From: CBDDHT01 sp965228615
GTDB lineage: Bacteria > Pseudomonadota > Alphaproteobacteria > Rhizobiales > Methyloligellaceae
Direction of reading: 5' to 3'
Length of the DNA: 64,000 nt
NCBI GenBank assembly: GCA_965228615.1
Contig: CBDDHT010000004.1
Location: 2,604,001 to 2,668,000, forward strand
Position numbers and translations under genes: made by a program. Shown here in pieces: positions 51,584-59,905 of this stretch; within the stretch, counting starts at the first letter, position 1; every line of letters starts with the position of its first letter. Below the pieces are notes generated by a model. The model was not told where the DNA came from, made no database searches, and saw only the letters and a list, made by a program, of their open reading frames with translations.

Positions 51584-51907
51584 ATGAAACGTTCGATTAT
51601 TGGTAGCAGTATCCTGCTGGCCCTCCTCGCGGTGGTGCCCGCTAAAGCCGCTACCATCACCAACAACGAAGCTAGTGACCAGAAAATCACGGTCCTGCAA
51701 GGTGATGCTTCGGAACTTGTCGAATTCGCGCCGGGCCAGAGAATCGAAGGTGTCTGCAGTTCGAGTTGCACACTTCGACTAGGCAACGGTGACGAGTTCG
51801 AATTGGAACCGGAAGACGTTGTTTCAATCGAAGATGGAAGCCTGTTCGTCGTTCCCGAGTCCCAGGGTTCTGCGGACACTGACCAGGAAAAGCCAGTCAA
51901 CCAGTAA
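51584..51907 (+). CDS. Small periplasmic protein of unknown function
   Basis: A 107-residue exported protein. The signal peptide is MKRSIIGSSILLALLAVVPA then KAA. The mature part is acidic and beta-rich, with a cysteine pair in EGVCSSSCTLRLGNG that could form a disulfide, and an acidic tail (ADTDQEKPVNQ). AGGAA lies about six bases before ATG. Many alphaproteobacteria carry short proteins of this form with a conserved Val-Cys-x3-Cys; I cannot name the family. It is divergent from a LysR gene. Confidence 0.7.
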   Translation: MKRSIIGSSILLALLAVVPAKAATITNNEASDQKITVLQGDASELVEFAPGQRIEGVCSSSCTLRLGNGDEFELEPEDVVSIEDGSLFVVPESQGSADTDQEKPVNQ

Positions 51908-52020
51908 CAGATGCGCCGTAAGGCGCCTCTGCCCCCATCATCCCAATGCACCCGACCTGTTCCCCACCAGGTCGGGTGCGCATCCATTTCCGGTGTCATG
52001 GTTGGCCATACGCATTTCAA

Positions 52021-52329
52021 TCATTTTCGACTATCCAACGGCCAGCTCGGGAACTCGTTGCCGCATTGCCGGCACGTGTTCTGGTTGACGATGCGCAGAT
52101 GATAGCCGTACCTGGTACCGCATTTGGAACACACTCGTTTGGCTTGGACGATGACAATACCTGTGCCTGCAATGCAGACACCGACAATCATTGCCGCACG
52201 AAGCAGAGGTTCAGAGAACCCAAGGGCTTCGGAGAGAATCAATACGCCGAGGCAAGCTGTTGCCACCCAAAGTAGCGGATCGAGCCAACGCGGCTTTTCC
52301 TGTTGATCGGTCGTCGGCTCTTTGCTCAT
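52021..52329 (-). CDS. Membrane protein with C-terminal zinc ribbon
   Basis: A 102-residue protein with two membrane helices (PLLWVATACLGVLILSEALG and LRAAMIVGVCIAGTGIVIVQ) and a cytoplasmic zinc ribbon, KRVCSKCGTRYGYHLRIVNQ then NTCRQCGNEF. The four cysteines are spaced as CxxC-x18-CxxC. The start is ATG 52329; a GTG five codons upstream is possible. It lies 39 bases after the NlpC/P60 gene stop codon and may share its transcript. A truncated copy is at 49594-49741. Function unknown. Confidence 0.68.
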   Translation of the reverse strand: MSKEPTTDQQEKPRWLDPLLWVATACLGVLILSEALGFSEPLLRAAMIVGVCIAGTGIVIVQAKRVCSKCGTRYGYHLRIVNQNTCRQCGNEFPSWPLDSRK

Positions 52330-52368
52330 CTGATTGGGTACCACTGCCTCGATATCAATTGGATCTTG

Positions 52369-53235
52369 TCAGTCGAGGCGCTTGATCGCCGTCACCGGAC
52401 CATGGATTCCGGCTATGCGTTCGACAGCCACAGAGAGTGGTTCGATGACGGTCTGCATGTAATACCCATTTGCGTGCAAGACATTTTCGCCATTCACCAT
52501 AACCCCGAGATGGCCGTTCCAGAAGACGAGATCACCGCGCTTGAGTGCCGCATGATTCTTCGGGTCGGGCAACGCTTCACCGAGCGTCGCTTCCTGCATG
52601 TCGCTATCGCGGAGCGCATGCCGTCCTGCCGCTTGCAGCGACAACTGAATCAGGCCCGAACAATCGATGCCAAGGCTTGTGCGCCCTCCCCACAAATAGG
52701 GCGTGCCGAGAAACCGTTCTGCGACAGCAACGAAGTCAGGTTCAGGTTCTCCGATGGGAGAAATATGTTTTTCGAACACAAATTCCCCCGATGCAATCTG
52801 CACAAAACCGGTTTCGCCATGCGCTGCCCCCGCAACAGCAAATTCGGCGTTCAAGGTGAGAAGGGTCGATGGCGGCACCTTCTTATCGGGGACCGGATAG
52901 CTGTGCGTGTGGAGCGCCGCAACCCTGTGCGTACCCGGCTCAGATACAGGCCCAAGCGCCTCGCTCGGCACATATCCCACATAGCAGTCGCGGTCGACCT
53001 GGACCCAGGACCAGCCCTCATGCTCGTCGAACGCGCGAACGGTTTCACCATAGAGCACCTCGGTATCGAGACGCGCATCGAACCGCGGGCTTCCCCGCAG
53101 AGGCGCAACCGGCTCGACGACTTGCCGCGGTTCGCCTTCCACAAAGCGTGCCGCCTCGACCTGGCCTTCAAGCACCGTTGCGGCGAGGTCCGCGCGATAC
53201 ACATTCAGGCGCCGGTCGAGCTCAGGCGCGCTCAT
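52369..53235 (-). CDS. NlpC/P60 (C40) family cell-wall hydrolase with SH3-like domains
   Basis: A 288-residue protein. Residues about 40-160 form two bacterial SH3-like domains (GETVRAFDEHEGWSWVQVDR and the following repeat). The C-terminal NlpC/P60 domain has the catalytic Cys 192 in IDCSGLIQLSL, His 242 in GHLGVMV and His 254 in VLHANG. It would cleave gamma-D-glutamyl bonds in peptidoglycan peptides. No signal peptide is seen, so it may act on recycled muropeptides in the cytoplasm. Its ATG overlaps the aminopeptidase stop codon (ATGA at 53232-53235), so the two are translationally coupled; the pair is conserved in Hyphomicrobiales. Confidence 0.92.
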   Translation of the reverse strand: MSAPELDRRLNVYRADLAATVLEGQVEAARFVEGEPRQVVEPVAPLRGSPRFDARLDTEVLYGETVRAFDEHEGWSWVQVDRDCYVGYVPSEALGPVSEPGTHRVAALHTHSYPVPDKKVPPSTLLTLNAEFAVAGAAHGETGFVQIASGEFVFEKHISPIGEPEPDFVAVAERFLGTPYLWGGRTSLGIDCSGLIQLSLQAAGRHALRDSDMQEATLGEALPDPKNHAALKRGDLVFWNGHLGVMVNGENVLHANGYYMQTVIEPLSVAVERIAGIHGPVTAIKRLD

Positions 53236-54635
53236 GTGCCGAATATACGCAGAAACGTATCGAACAGAGCGCGGGCCCCTTGCGGCTCGCCTCCTTTCGG
53301 GCGGCCCGGCTTTGCGCTCGGATTCCAACCGTAGATATCGAGATGGGCATACCGCTCCGCCTTGGCGACAAACCGCTTTAGAAACAGCGCCGCCGTAACC
53401 GAGCCGGCAAATGGACCGTCCGAGATGTGATTGACGTCGGCAACGCTGCTCTTGAGTGTCTTGTCGTAGGGCATCCAAAACGGCATCCGCCAGAGATGGT
53501 CGGCAACCGCGGATGCGGATTTAAGCACATCGTCGGCAAAGGCATCGTCGTCGGAATAGAAGGGCGGCAGATCGGGGCCGAGTGCAACCCGTGCTGCGCC
53601 TGTCAGGGTTGCCATCGAAACCAGATAGTCGGGCGTCTCCTCATCCGCCAGAGAAAGGGCATCGGCGAGAACCAGACGGCCCTCGGCGTCTGTGTTTCCG
53701 ATTTCGACGGTCATACCATTGCGGCTGTGGAGAACGTCGCTTGGTCTGAACGCATTGGCCGAGACATTGTTTTCGGCGGCCGGCACCAGGACCCGCAGAC
53801 GAACTTTGAGCCCGGCGCTCATGATCATCGAGGCCAAAGCAAGAACGGCGGCGGCGCCTCCCATGTCTTTCTTCATCAGAGCCATCGAATTGCCGGGCTT
53901 GAGATTGAGCCCGCCCGTATCGAAACAAATGCCCTTCCCGACCAACGTGACCTTGGGAGCCTCGGCATCGCCCCACCGGACATCGATGAGACGGGGCTCC
54001 CGATCACTCGCCCGACCGACCGCATGGATCATCGGGAAGTTCCGATCGATCAGAGCATCGCCCGTCGTCACTTCGATCTCTGCGCCATGGGCATCGCTGA
54101 GTTCACGCGCCGCCATCTCTAGCTCGGCAGGCCCAAGGTCGCTCGCCGGCGTGTTGATCAGATCGCGCCCGAGATAGACGGCACGCGCCAGATGCCGTAC
54201 CCGGTCGATATCGATGCCGGCGGGGACTTTCAACGAACGAGGCGTTCGTGAGTCGGCGCTCTTGTAGCGCTCGAAAATATAGGACCCGAGCAACCATGCC
54301 AGCGCGACCTGTTCGGCATTACCGACGTCGTCTGCGAGATGATAGGCCCCCTGCGGCAGGGCCGTCGGCAAAGCCCCTGGCAGAAGTGCCGACCACTCGC
54401 CATCCTCCTTGCCTTTACCCATCACGACACCTTCGATCTTGCCTTCAGATCCTGGCAGCGTCACGACACTCCCAGCGCCGGCCGTGAATCCGACAGCGTC
54501 GAGCCAGGCACGATGGTGATCGGGTAGTTCATCAAGGTCCTCTTTTCGGACCAGGTTGACCTGACGGGTCTCAGCTTCGGAATCGGATGGAATGAGCAAC
54601 TGGTCGAGAGTTTCGTCGTAGCTTTGATATGACAT
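53232..54635 (-). CDS. M17 leucyl aminopeptidase-family protein
   Basis: A 467-residue cytosol aminopeptidase. The two-metal active site is complete: KGICFDTGGLNLKP (Lys, Asp), MKKDMGGAA (Lys, Asp) and the signature GNTDAEGRLVLADAL (Asp, Glu, Arg). The N-terminal domain is shorter and more divergent than in PepA. Coupled to the NlpC/P60 gene downstream by a four-base overlap, it may finish breakdown of peptides released from the cell wall. Start ATG 54635. Confidence 0.93.
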   Translation of the reverse strand: MSYQSYDETLDQLLIPSDSEAETRQVNLVRKEDLDELPDHHRAWLDAVGFTAGAGSVVTLPGSEGKIEGVVMGKGKEDGEWSALLPGALPTALPQGAYHLADDVGNAEQVALAWLLGSYIFERYKSADSRTPRSLKVPAGIDIDRVRHLARAVYLGRDLINTPASDLGPAELEMAARELSDAHGAEIEVTTGDALIDRNFPMIHAVGRASDREPRLIDVRWGDAEAPKVTLVGKGICFDTGGLNLKPGNSMALMKKDMGGAAAVLALASMIMSAGLKVRLRVLVPAAENNVSANAFRPSDVLHSRNGMTVEIGNTDAEGRLVLADALSLADEETPDYLVSMATLTGAARVALGPDLPPFYSDDDAFADDVLKSASAVADHLWRMPFWMPYDKTLKSSVADVNHISDGPFAGSVTAALFLKRFVAKAERYAHLDIYGWNPSAKPGRPKGGEPQGARALFDTFLRIFGT

Positions 54636-54725
54636 TGATGAAACCGCTATGATTTGGGTACGAATGATGGCTTGGTGGCGGATCGATTAATGCCAAGCCA
54701 ACGGCACAAACACAATGGGATAGAC

Positions 54726-55397
54726 ATGCAGAGCACTGCCTACACGCTCGTGATCGGCGACAAGAACTACTCGTCCTGGAGTCTTCGGCCATGGCTCGCA
54801 TTGACCAGATGCGGGCTCGCTTTCGAGGAGGAGAAGGTCAATCTCAGGGAACCGAACTACCGCGAGCAGATCCTGGCGCATTCGCCTTCAGGCCTCGTAC
54901 CGGCGTTGATCGTGAGCGACATGACGATCTGGGATACGCTGGCGATCATGGAGTATCTCGCCGAACACCATCGCGATGCCGGTCTCTGGCCCGAGACTGT
55001 CGGCGCACGTGCCCTGGCCAGATCGGTTGCCGCGGAGATGCACTCAGGCTTCTATCATCTGCGCGACAAGATGCCGATGGATTTCACGCGTATCCTTGCA
55101 CCGGTTGCGGACGACGACCGTGTCGCAGCCGACATTTCGAGGATCGTTGCGATCTGGCGCATGTGCCGGGCCGAGCATGGTGTCGGCGGCGGATTTCTTT
55201 TCGGCAACTTCACGATCGCGGACGCGATGTATGCTCCTGTTGCCTCGCGGTTCAGGACGTATGGCGTCGACCTGGCCGCCCATGGCGACGATGGAACGGC
55301 CGCGGCCTACCGCGACCATATTCTGGCGATGCCTGAGCTTTTGCAATGGGCGGAGGATGCCAAATGTGAGCTTGTCGAACGCGGAGAGACGGTTTGA
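54726..55397 (+). CDS. Glutathione S-transferase family protein
   Basis: A 223-residue GST-fold protein. The N-terminal thioredoxin-like domain starts YTLVIGDKNYSSWSLRPWLA, where the Ser of SSWS is the likely catalytic residue, and has VPALIVSD with the cis-proline. The C-terminal helical domain includes FLFGNFTIADAMYAPVASRF, the N-capping box of GSTs. This form (NYSSWSLRPW) is a known bacterial subgroup related to maleylacetoacetate isomerases. ATG 54726 follows a poor ribosome site; the frame continues upstream. It is divergent from the aminopeptidase gene, 90 bases away. Substrate unknown. Confidence 0.88.
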   Translation: MQSTAYTLVIGDKNYSSWSLRPWLALTRCGLAFEEEKVNLREPNYREQILAHSPSGLVPALIVSDMTIWDTLAIMEYLAEHHRDAGLWPETVGARALARSVAAEMHSGFYHLRDKMPMDFTRILAPVADDDRVAADISRIVAIWRMCRAEHGVGGGFLFGNFTIADAMYAPVASRFRTYGVDLAAHGDDGTAAAYRDHILAMPELLQWAEDAKCELVERGETV

Positions 55398-55456
55398 CGA
55401 TCGGTGTTGTTGGTGCTGTCCGGCATGATCGGGCCGTGTTGATTGATCTGAGTTTG

Positions 55457-55558
55457 TTTCGCTCACGGCTATTCCGCGCTGAAGCGCGGGCCTCCGCGGG
55501 GGCGGCCTGACCGGCCGGCGCGCGGTCGCGCTTGCCGCGCCACTAAGGCGCGGTGATC
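55457..55558 (+). repeat. Palindromic GC-rich repeat, copy A
   Basis: Begins TTTCGCTCACGGCTATTCCG (from 55457) and ends near GCGCCACTAAGGCGCGGTGA. It contains short hairpins such as CGCGCT-GA-AGCGCG. Same orientation as copy B, offset by 180 bases. Confidence 0.8.
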
Positions 55559-55636
55559 CTTGTTCCCATGTGGCATTGGGAAAATGAGCCGGTGCTGTTC
55601 GGTGGAATGGTGCCGTGGTCTTAAGATCTGGATTCA

Positions 55637-55739
55637 TTTCGCTCACGGCTGTTCCGTGCCTTCGGCACGGGCCTCCGCAGTGGCGGCCTGACCGGCCGGC
55701 GCGCAGTCGCGCTTGCCGCGCCACTATGGCGCGGTTATC
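55637..55739 (+). repeat. Palindromic GC-rich repeat, copy B
   Basis: Shares GCTCACGGCT, GGCGGCCTGACCGGCCGGCG and GCTTGCCGCGCCACTA with copy A; the internal hairpin has changed to GTGCC-TTC-GGCAC, with compensatory changes that keep the stem. Confidence 0.8.
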
Positions 55740-55810
55740 TCGTACCTATTGGAAATCGTGCCGTACAGCACCAGCCATACGGCACGATCTGTCATGGAAC
55801 CAAGAATAAC

Positions 55811-55910
55811 CGAGCGACCAGCGAGGCAAGGCCAAGCGGCCGCCGCCCGGTCAGGGCGCCCTCGCGGAGGCCCGCGCAAAGCGCGGAATAGCCGTGAGCG
55901 AAATGAATCC
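55811..55910 (-). repeat. Palindromic GC-rich repeat, copy C (inverted)
   Basis: Reverse orientation: GGAATAGCCGTGAGCGAAAT near the right end is the complement of the start of A and B. With flanks it forms a 176-base tandem unit with copy D (GGCACGATCT at 55781 and 55957). Confidence 0.8.
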
Positions 55911-55985
55911 AGATCTCAAAACACGGCACCATCCCGCCGTATAGCACCAACAACATGGCACGATCTCTCATGGAACCAAGAACAA

Positions 55986-56083
55986 CCGAGCGACTAGCGA
56001 GGCAAGGCCAAGCGGCCGCCGCCCGGTCAGGGCGCCCCCGCGGAGGCCCGCGCGTCAGCGCGGAATTGCCGTGAGCGAAATAA
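55986..56083 (-). repeat. Palindromic GC-rich repeat, copy D (inverted)
   Basis: Nearly the same as copy C, with GCGAGGCAAGGCCAAGCGGC and GGAATTGCCGTGAGCGAAAT. The last copy ends 82 bases before the stop codon of the convergent dehydrogenase gene. Confidence 0.8.
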
Positions 56084-56164
56084 ACTCAAATCTCAAAACC
56101 ACGGCACTTTCCCGCCGTACCGCACCCAGAACCACAGCCATATCGGCCTGCAAAACAACGACAT

Positions 56165-57142
56165 CTACGCCCCTCGCAGCACCTCCGAATTCACCACATT
56201 GATCGGAGCCCCTTCGGAGAAAGCGTTGATCTGATCGAAGATGTCCGTGAACTGGAGCTCATATTCTTCCTGCGTGACGTAACCGATATGTGGCGTGGCG
56301 ACGACATTGTCCATTTGCAGAAGCGGATCTTCCGAATCGCGAACGGGTTCCGTGTCGAAGACATCCACTGCCGCCCCGCCGGGCCGGCCTTGCTGCAAGG
56401 CCCTTAAGAGCGCGCCAGGCTGGATCAGTCCGGCACGGCTTGTGTTCACCAAAAGAGACGCTGGCTTCATTTGCGCCAGGTCTTCGGCTGTGACGATGCC
56501 GCGCGTCGAATCATAAAGGCGCAAATGCAGAGACAGGACATCGCAGTCTTGGAAGAACGCCTCTTTGCTCTTTGCCGTTTCCCACCCGTCTGCAACGGCT
56601 CTCGCACGCGAACCTTCGCTTGCCCAAACCAGAACGTTCATACCGAAGGCCTTCCCATATCCGGCGACCGCCTCGCCGATACGGCCATATCCGAAAATTC
56701 CGAGCGTTTTATCTCGCACCGTATTGCCCACTCCGATCTGCCAGTTGCCGGCTTTGAGCGATTCCATCTGTTGTGGGATTTGCCGCATGCCGCTTAAGAC
56801 CAGACCCCAGGTAAGCTCTGCTGCCGCAAAGGAGGGTGTGCCCGGATGCTGGCTGGACGACACGACAACCCCCTGCCGCGTACAGGTCTCGACGTCGATA
56901 TGCGGATAGACGCTTCGCTGGCTGATGAGCTGGAGGTTCGGCAGTCGCTCGATAAGGGCCTTACGGATCTGTGTCCGCTCTCGGATCAGAACGAGCGCTT
57001 CCGTCTCAGCCAGTCTCTCGGCCAACATATCGACGTCCTGCACATGATCATTCCAGATTGTCACATCATGTCCGTCAAGCTTCGCAAAACAAGGCAGCGT
57101 GCGGAGCGTATCGAAATAGTCGTCGAGAATTGAAACCTTCAT
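56165..57142 (-). CDS. D-2-hydroxyacid dehydrogenase family protein
   Basis: A 325-residue NAD-dependent dehydrogenase. NAD loop GIFGYGRIGEAVAG at about 150; catalytic Arg in NTSRAGLI, Glu in DVFDTEPV and His in ATPHIGYVT. The N-terminal substrate domain (SILDDYFDTLRTLPCFAKLD) matches a large alphaproteobacterial subgroup annotated as D-2-hydroxyacid or phosphoglycerate-like dehydrogenases of unknown substrate. GGAGG lies seven bases before ATG 57142, six codons inside a longer frame. It is divergent from the TadD-like gene and is the third family member in this window. Confidence 0.88.
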   Translation of the reverse strand: MKVSILDDYFDTLRTLPCFAKLDGHDVTIWNDHVQDVDMLAERLAETEALVLIRERTQIRKALIERLPNLQLISQRSVYPHIDVETCTRQGVVVSSSQHPGTPSFAAAELTWGLVLSGMRQIPQQMESLKAGNWQIGVGNTVRDKTLGIFGYGRIGEAVAGYGKAFGMNVLVWASEGSRARAVADGWETAKSKEAFFQDCDVLSLHLRLYDSTRGIVTAEDLAQMKPASLLVNTSRAGLIQPGALLRALQQGRPGGAAVDVFDTEPVRDSEDPLLQMDNVVATPHIGYVTQEEYELQFTDIFDQINAFSEGAPINVVNSEVLRGA

Positions 57143-57360
57143 CTTGAGCACCTCCGCCATTCATACCGGTCAACCGGACACCTTAGATTCTCTCCCACAG
57201 AAGCTGGAAAGCAGGCAAGCCCACCGCGTTGGAATTCCGCACGATAAGCCGCTGCCTTTGCTCGTCGTCTATCGGGTTAAGGCTTTTTTGACGACTGTGC
57301 CGGAATATAACACTCAGGCAGAATAGAGCGCTTCGGTAGGCGCGCTTAGAGGATTTCAGT

Positions 57361-58413
57361 ATGCAGCATGTGCCTCTCTCCGGGGCCGCGTACACGCGCA
57401 GCTTCACAATCATTCTTCTCATGAGTACGGCAGTGATAACACTTACAGCCGGCTGCTCGCCATCCGGCCGCGATCGAGCCGTCCAGTCTTTGAGCAAGCC
57501 AGCAACCCCTCAGGCTCCAACCCGTCAGGCGGCCGCCCAAGGCAACCAGCTGCAGGCCGCGACAAGCTATTGGGCCGGCCAGTTCCAGAAGAACCAAAAG
57601 GATCCGGCAGCTGCCTGGAGCTACGCGATGAACCTGAGGGCAATGGGTAAGAAGAAGGAAGCCTTCGATATCCTTGAAATCGCCCACAAGCACCATCCCA
57701 ATGACCCGCAGATAACGTCGGCTCTCGGAAGGTTTGCTGCAGATCTCAACCGGACAGACGTTGCCGAAAAACTTCTTGATCGTGCCGTCCAGACCAAGAT
57801 GGCAGGCGACTGGCGTACATTGTCGGCACGCGGCGCCGTTCATGCAAAAAAGGGCGAGTACGGAAAAGCTCAGCGACTGTTCGAAGCGGCGCTCGAAAAG
57901 AAGCCTAACGCCCCCGCAATTCTGAACAATCTCGCTCTTGCCTACGCCATGGATGGGAAAGCCGATCGCGCAGAGCCGATCCTGCGCCAAGCCATGGCCT
58001 CCGGATACGACGATCCCCGAGTGCGCCAGAACCTGGCACTCGTACTCGGCCTTCAAGGAAAATTCGGCGAAGCCAAGCAAGTGGCTTCCGTTGACCTTTC
58101 GGGCGATGAAGCAGGCAAGAATACGGAGTTTCTTCGCAACATGGTTCGCGATGAAATCAAAATGGCTGCGCAAAAGCAGCCACCTGTTGTGACTGCCCCG
58201 AACGACGCGCCATCGAACGTTCATCTCGCTACGGCGAAAGAAGGGAAAATGCCAGCAGGCAAGACGCCACACGCTGCACCGAAATCCCTGGCACCACCGA
58301 ATGCCGACAATGGTGTGATCACTGAAGTTATCGAACCTGTATCAAAACCACGCCGGAAACCGATTGCAAGAAAGTCGACAGCGCCGAAAAAGAAGCTCCC
58401 GTTCCGGCTCTAA
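57361..58413 (+). CDS. TadD-like tetratricopeptide lipoprotein
   Basis: A 350-residue protein. The N-terminal hydrophobic segment ends in the lipobox LTAG-Cys (Cys about 32), so it is a lipoprotein. Residues about 60-230 hold TPR repeats (PAAAWSYAMNLRAMGKKKEA, RGAVHAKKGEYGKAQRLFEA and others). The tail is basic and proline-rich. TadD lipoproteins help assemble the secretin of tight-adherence pili; the tad/cpa genes are convergent with it, just downstream. A strong hairpin terminator follows 33 bases after the stop codon. Confidence 0.85.
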   Translation: MQHVPLSGAAYTRSFTIILLMSTAVITLTAGCSPSGRDRAVQSLSKPATPQAPTRQAAAQGNQLQAATSYWAGQFQKNQKDPAAAWSYAMNLRAMGKKKEAFDILEIAHKHHPNDPQITSALGRFAADLNRTDVAEKLLDRAVQTKMAGDWRTLSARGAVHAKKGEYGKAQRLFEAALEKKPNAPAILNNLALAYAMDGKADRAEPILRQAMASGYDDPRVRQNLALVLGLQGKFGEAKQVASVDLSGDEAGKNTEFLRNMVRDEIKMAAQKQPPVVTAPNDAPSNVHLATAKEGKMPAGKTPHAAPKSLAPPNADNGVITEVIEPVSKPRRKPIARKSTAPKKKLPFRL

Positions 58414-58446
58414 AAAAACCTTTCGATCCAAATTCTGGGCTAAAAG

Positions 58447-58478
58447 AAGACCTTCTCCCTCCCCGGAGAAGGTCTTTT
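58447..58478. terminator. Rho-independent terminator, probably bidirectional
   Basis: AAGACCTTCTCC (58447-58458) pairs perfectly with GGAGAAGGTCTT (58465-58476) over a six-base loop, with TTTT on the plus side and a T-rich run on the minus side. It ends the tadD-like transcript and could also stop readthrough from tadC. Confidence 0.85.
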
Positions 58479-58798
58479 GCGTGGCTATGAACGCAGAAGA
58501 GACTTCTTTACCAAAACGCCACAATGATCGACACGCGAACCAAGGTCGCCTTGCCAAGGCGATGGCTGAAGAGAAGCGCAAGCCCAAGCAAGAATATTCA
58601 GCGCTTGGTTGTTTGATTGCAGTTGGAGTCCGCTGCCTTCTGCGACGACATCGATTTGACAGCACTCATACCATTGCCGGTCGGCATGGGCGCTAGAAAG
58701 AACCCCATGCCGTGCTTCCGATGTCCGAGCGATTAGATCCACCCGCGTGGAATCGGTATCGACTAGGTGCAGAGAAATTGATCGATTCTAGGCTGCTG

Positions 58799-58836
58799 GA
58801 GCAACTTGGAAGCGTCTCGTGAGACGCATGTTGCTC
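58799..58836. other. Nested stem-loop downstream of tadC
   Basis: An outer stem GAGCAAC/GTTGCTC (58799-58805 with 58830-58836) encloses an inner perfect stem GCGTCTC/GAGACGC (58812-58818 with 58821-58827). No T-run follows on either strand. It lies 86 bases past the tadC stop codon and may protect or process the pilus transcript. Confidence 0.4.
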
Positions 58837-58921
58837 TTAGGCTTCGGTGACATTCGCAGGATTTGATATTGCGGGCCAACCATCCAATGAGAGCGGAAAA
58901 GGGCCGGATGACCGCGGTACC

Positions 58922-59896
58922 CTATTGCACGGCCATGGCTTTGATGACAGCCGGTCCGAGAATGACAACGAACAGGACCGGGAGAAAGAAGACAATCATC
59001 GGGACTGTCAGCTTTGGTGGCAGAGCCGCCGCCTTCTTCTCTGCTTCGGCCATGCGTTGATCTCGGTTTTCCTGCGCCATGACGCGCAACGCCTGGCCAA
59101 GGGGTGTTCCGTACCGTTCGGCTTGGATGAGTGCCGTGCCCACAGCTTTCACGCCCTGGAGACCGGTTCGGATGCCAAGGTTCTCATAAGCCTGCCGACG
59201 TTCCGCAAGATAAGACAATTCCGCCGTCGTAAGGCTGAATTCCTCCGCCAGTTCGATCGACTGGACGGCGATTTCCTTGGCAACCTTGCCGAACCCAGCC
59301 TCAACCGACATGCCCGACTGCACGCAAATCAGCAGCAGGTCCAGCGCATCGGGAAACGCGTCCTTGATCGATTTCTGACGTCGCTGAATCAGGTTCGCAA
59401 CGAACAGGTTTGGAAGATAGAACCCGAAATAGGCCGCACCAAAGGCCAGACAAATGCGCATGAGCGGAGGGAGCTCGAAGTCGCGGACCAAAAACAGATA
59501 GAAGATCGCCAGCCCGAATCCGACAAATGGCATTGCCATTCGGAAGAACAGAAAAGCGAAAACGGGTGCCTGTCCGCGGAAGCCGGCCATCTTGAGCTTC
59601 TGGCGTGTTTCGTCCGTCTCAAGCAGCTTTTGAAGATTCAACTGCTCGACGACCTGCTTCATGAAACCTTTCGGCGTCGAACGCAGGCTACCTTGACCGT
59701 CTTTGGAAGCAAGTTCTGCAAGACGCTCGGCGCGCATCTTGTCGCGTTCGCTGGAGACATATTTCATCCGCGAATCGAGGCGATTGCCGGAAAGATAGGG
59801 CAGCGTAAAAGTCACCACCATTGCGAAGGCAGCGATTGCCGTCAGCACCACGATTGCGAACTGTGGCTCGAGAAGCTGCTGGACGAAGTCAACCAT
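58922..59896 (-). CDS. tadC: Tad pilus inner-membrane protein TadC
   Basis: A 324-residue type II secretion F-like membrane protein. Membrane segments are at the N-terminus (FAIVVLTAIAAFAMVVTFTL), near residues 110-160 and at the C-terminus (PMIVFFLPVLFVVILGPAVI). The GspF-like helical domain contains FPDALDLLLICVQSGMSVEA and ALRVMAQENRDQRMAEAEKK, both typical. It forms the platform of the tight-adherence pilus with TadB. The gene is the last of the operon, nine bases after tadB. Confidence 0.93.
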   Translation of the reverse strand: MVDFVQQLLEPQFAIVVLTAIAAFAMVVTFTLPYLSGNRLDSRMKYVSSERDKMRAERLAELASKDGQGSLRSTPKGFMKQVVEQLNLQKLLETDETRQKLKMAGFRGQAPVFAFLFFRMAMPFVGFGLAIFYLFLVRDFELPPLMRICLAFGAAYFGFYLPNLFVANLIQRRQKSIKDAFPDALDLLLICVQSGMSVEAGFGKVAKEIAVQSIELAEEFSLTTAELSYLAERRQAYENLGIRTGLQGVKAVGTALIQAERYGTPLGQALRVMAQENRDQRMAEAEKKAAALPPKLTVPMIVFFLPVLFVVILGPAVIKAMAVQ

Positions 59897-59905
59897 GTTT
59901 CAGCC

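Larger units (their letters stand above)
58414..58921. other. Convergent intergenic region between tadD-like and tadC genes
   Basis: Apart from the terminator and the nested hairpin annotated separately, the 508 bases hold a 69-codon plus-strand frame from ATG 58486 (MNAEETSLPKRHNDRHANQG...). It is downstream of the terminator, very basic, with no family match, so I do not call it a gene. Confidence 0.4.

Noticed and set aside
55404..56111. CRISPR array reading of the repeat cluster
   Set aside because: Units are about 100 bases, two orientations are mixed, and there are no regular unique spacers or cas genes.
58486..58695. A 69-codon basic frame after the tadD-like gene
   Set aside because: It lies just beyond a strong terminator and has no promoter, ribosome site or homology that I recognise.
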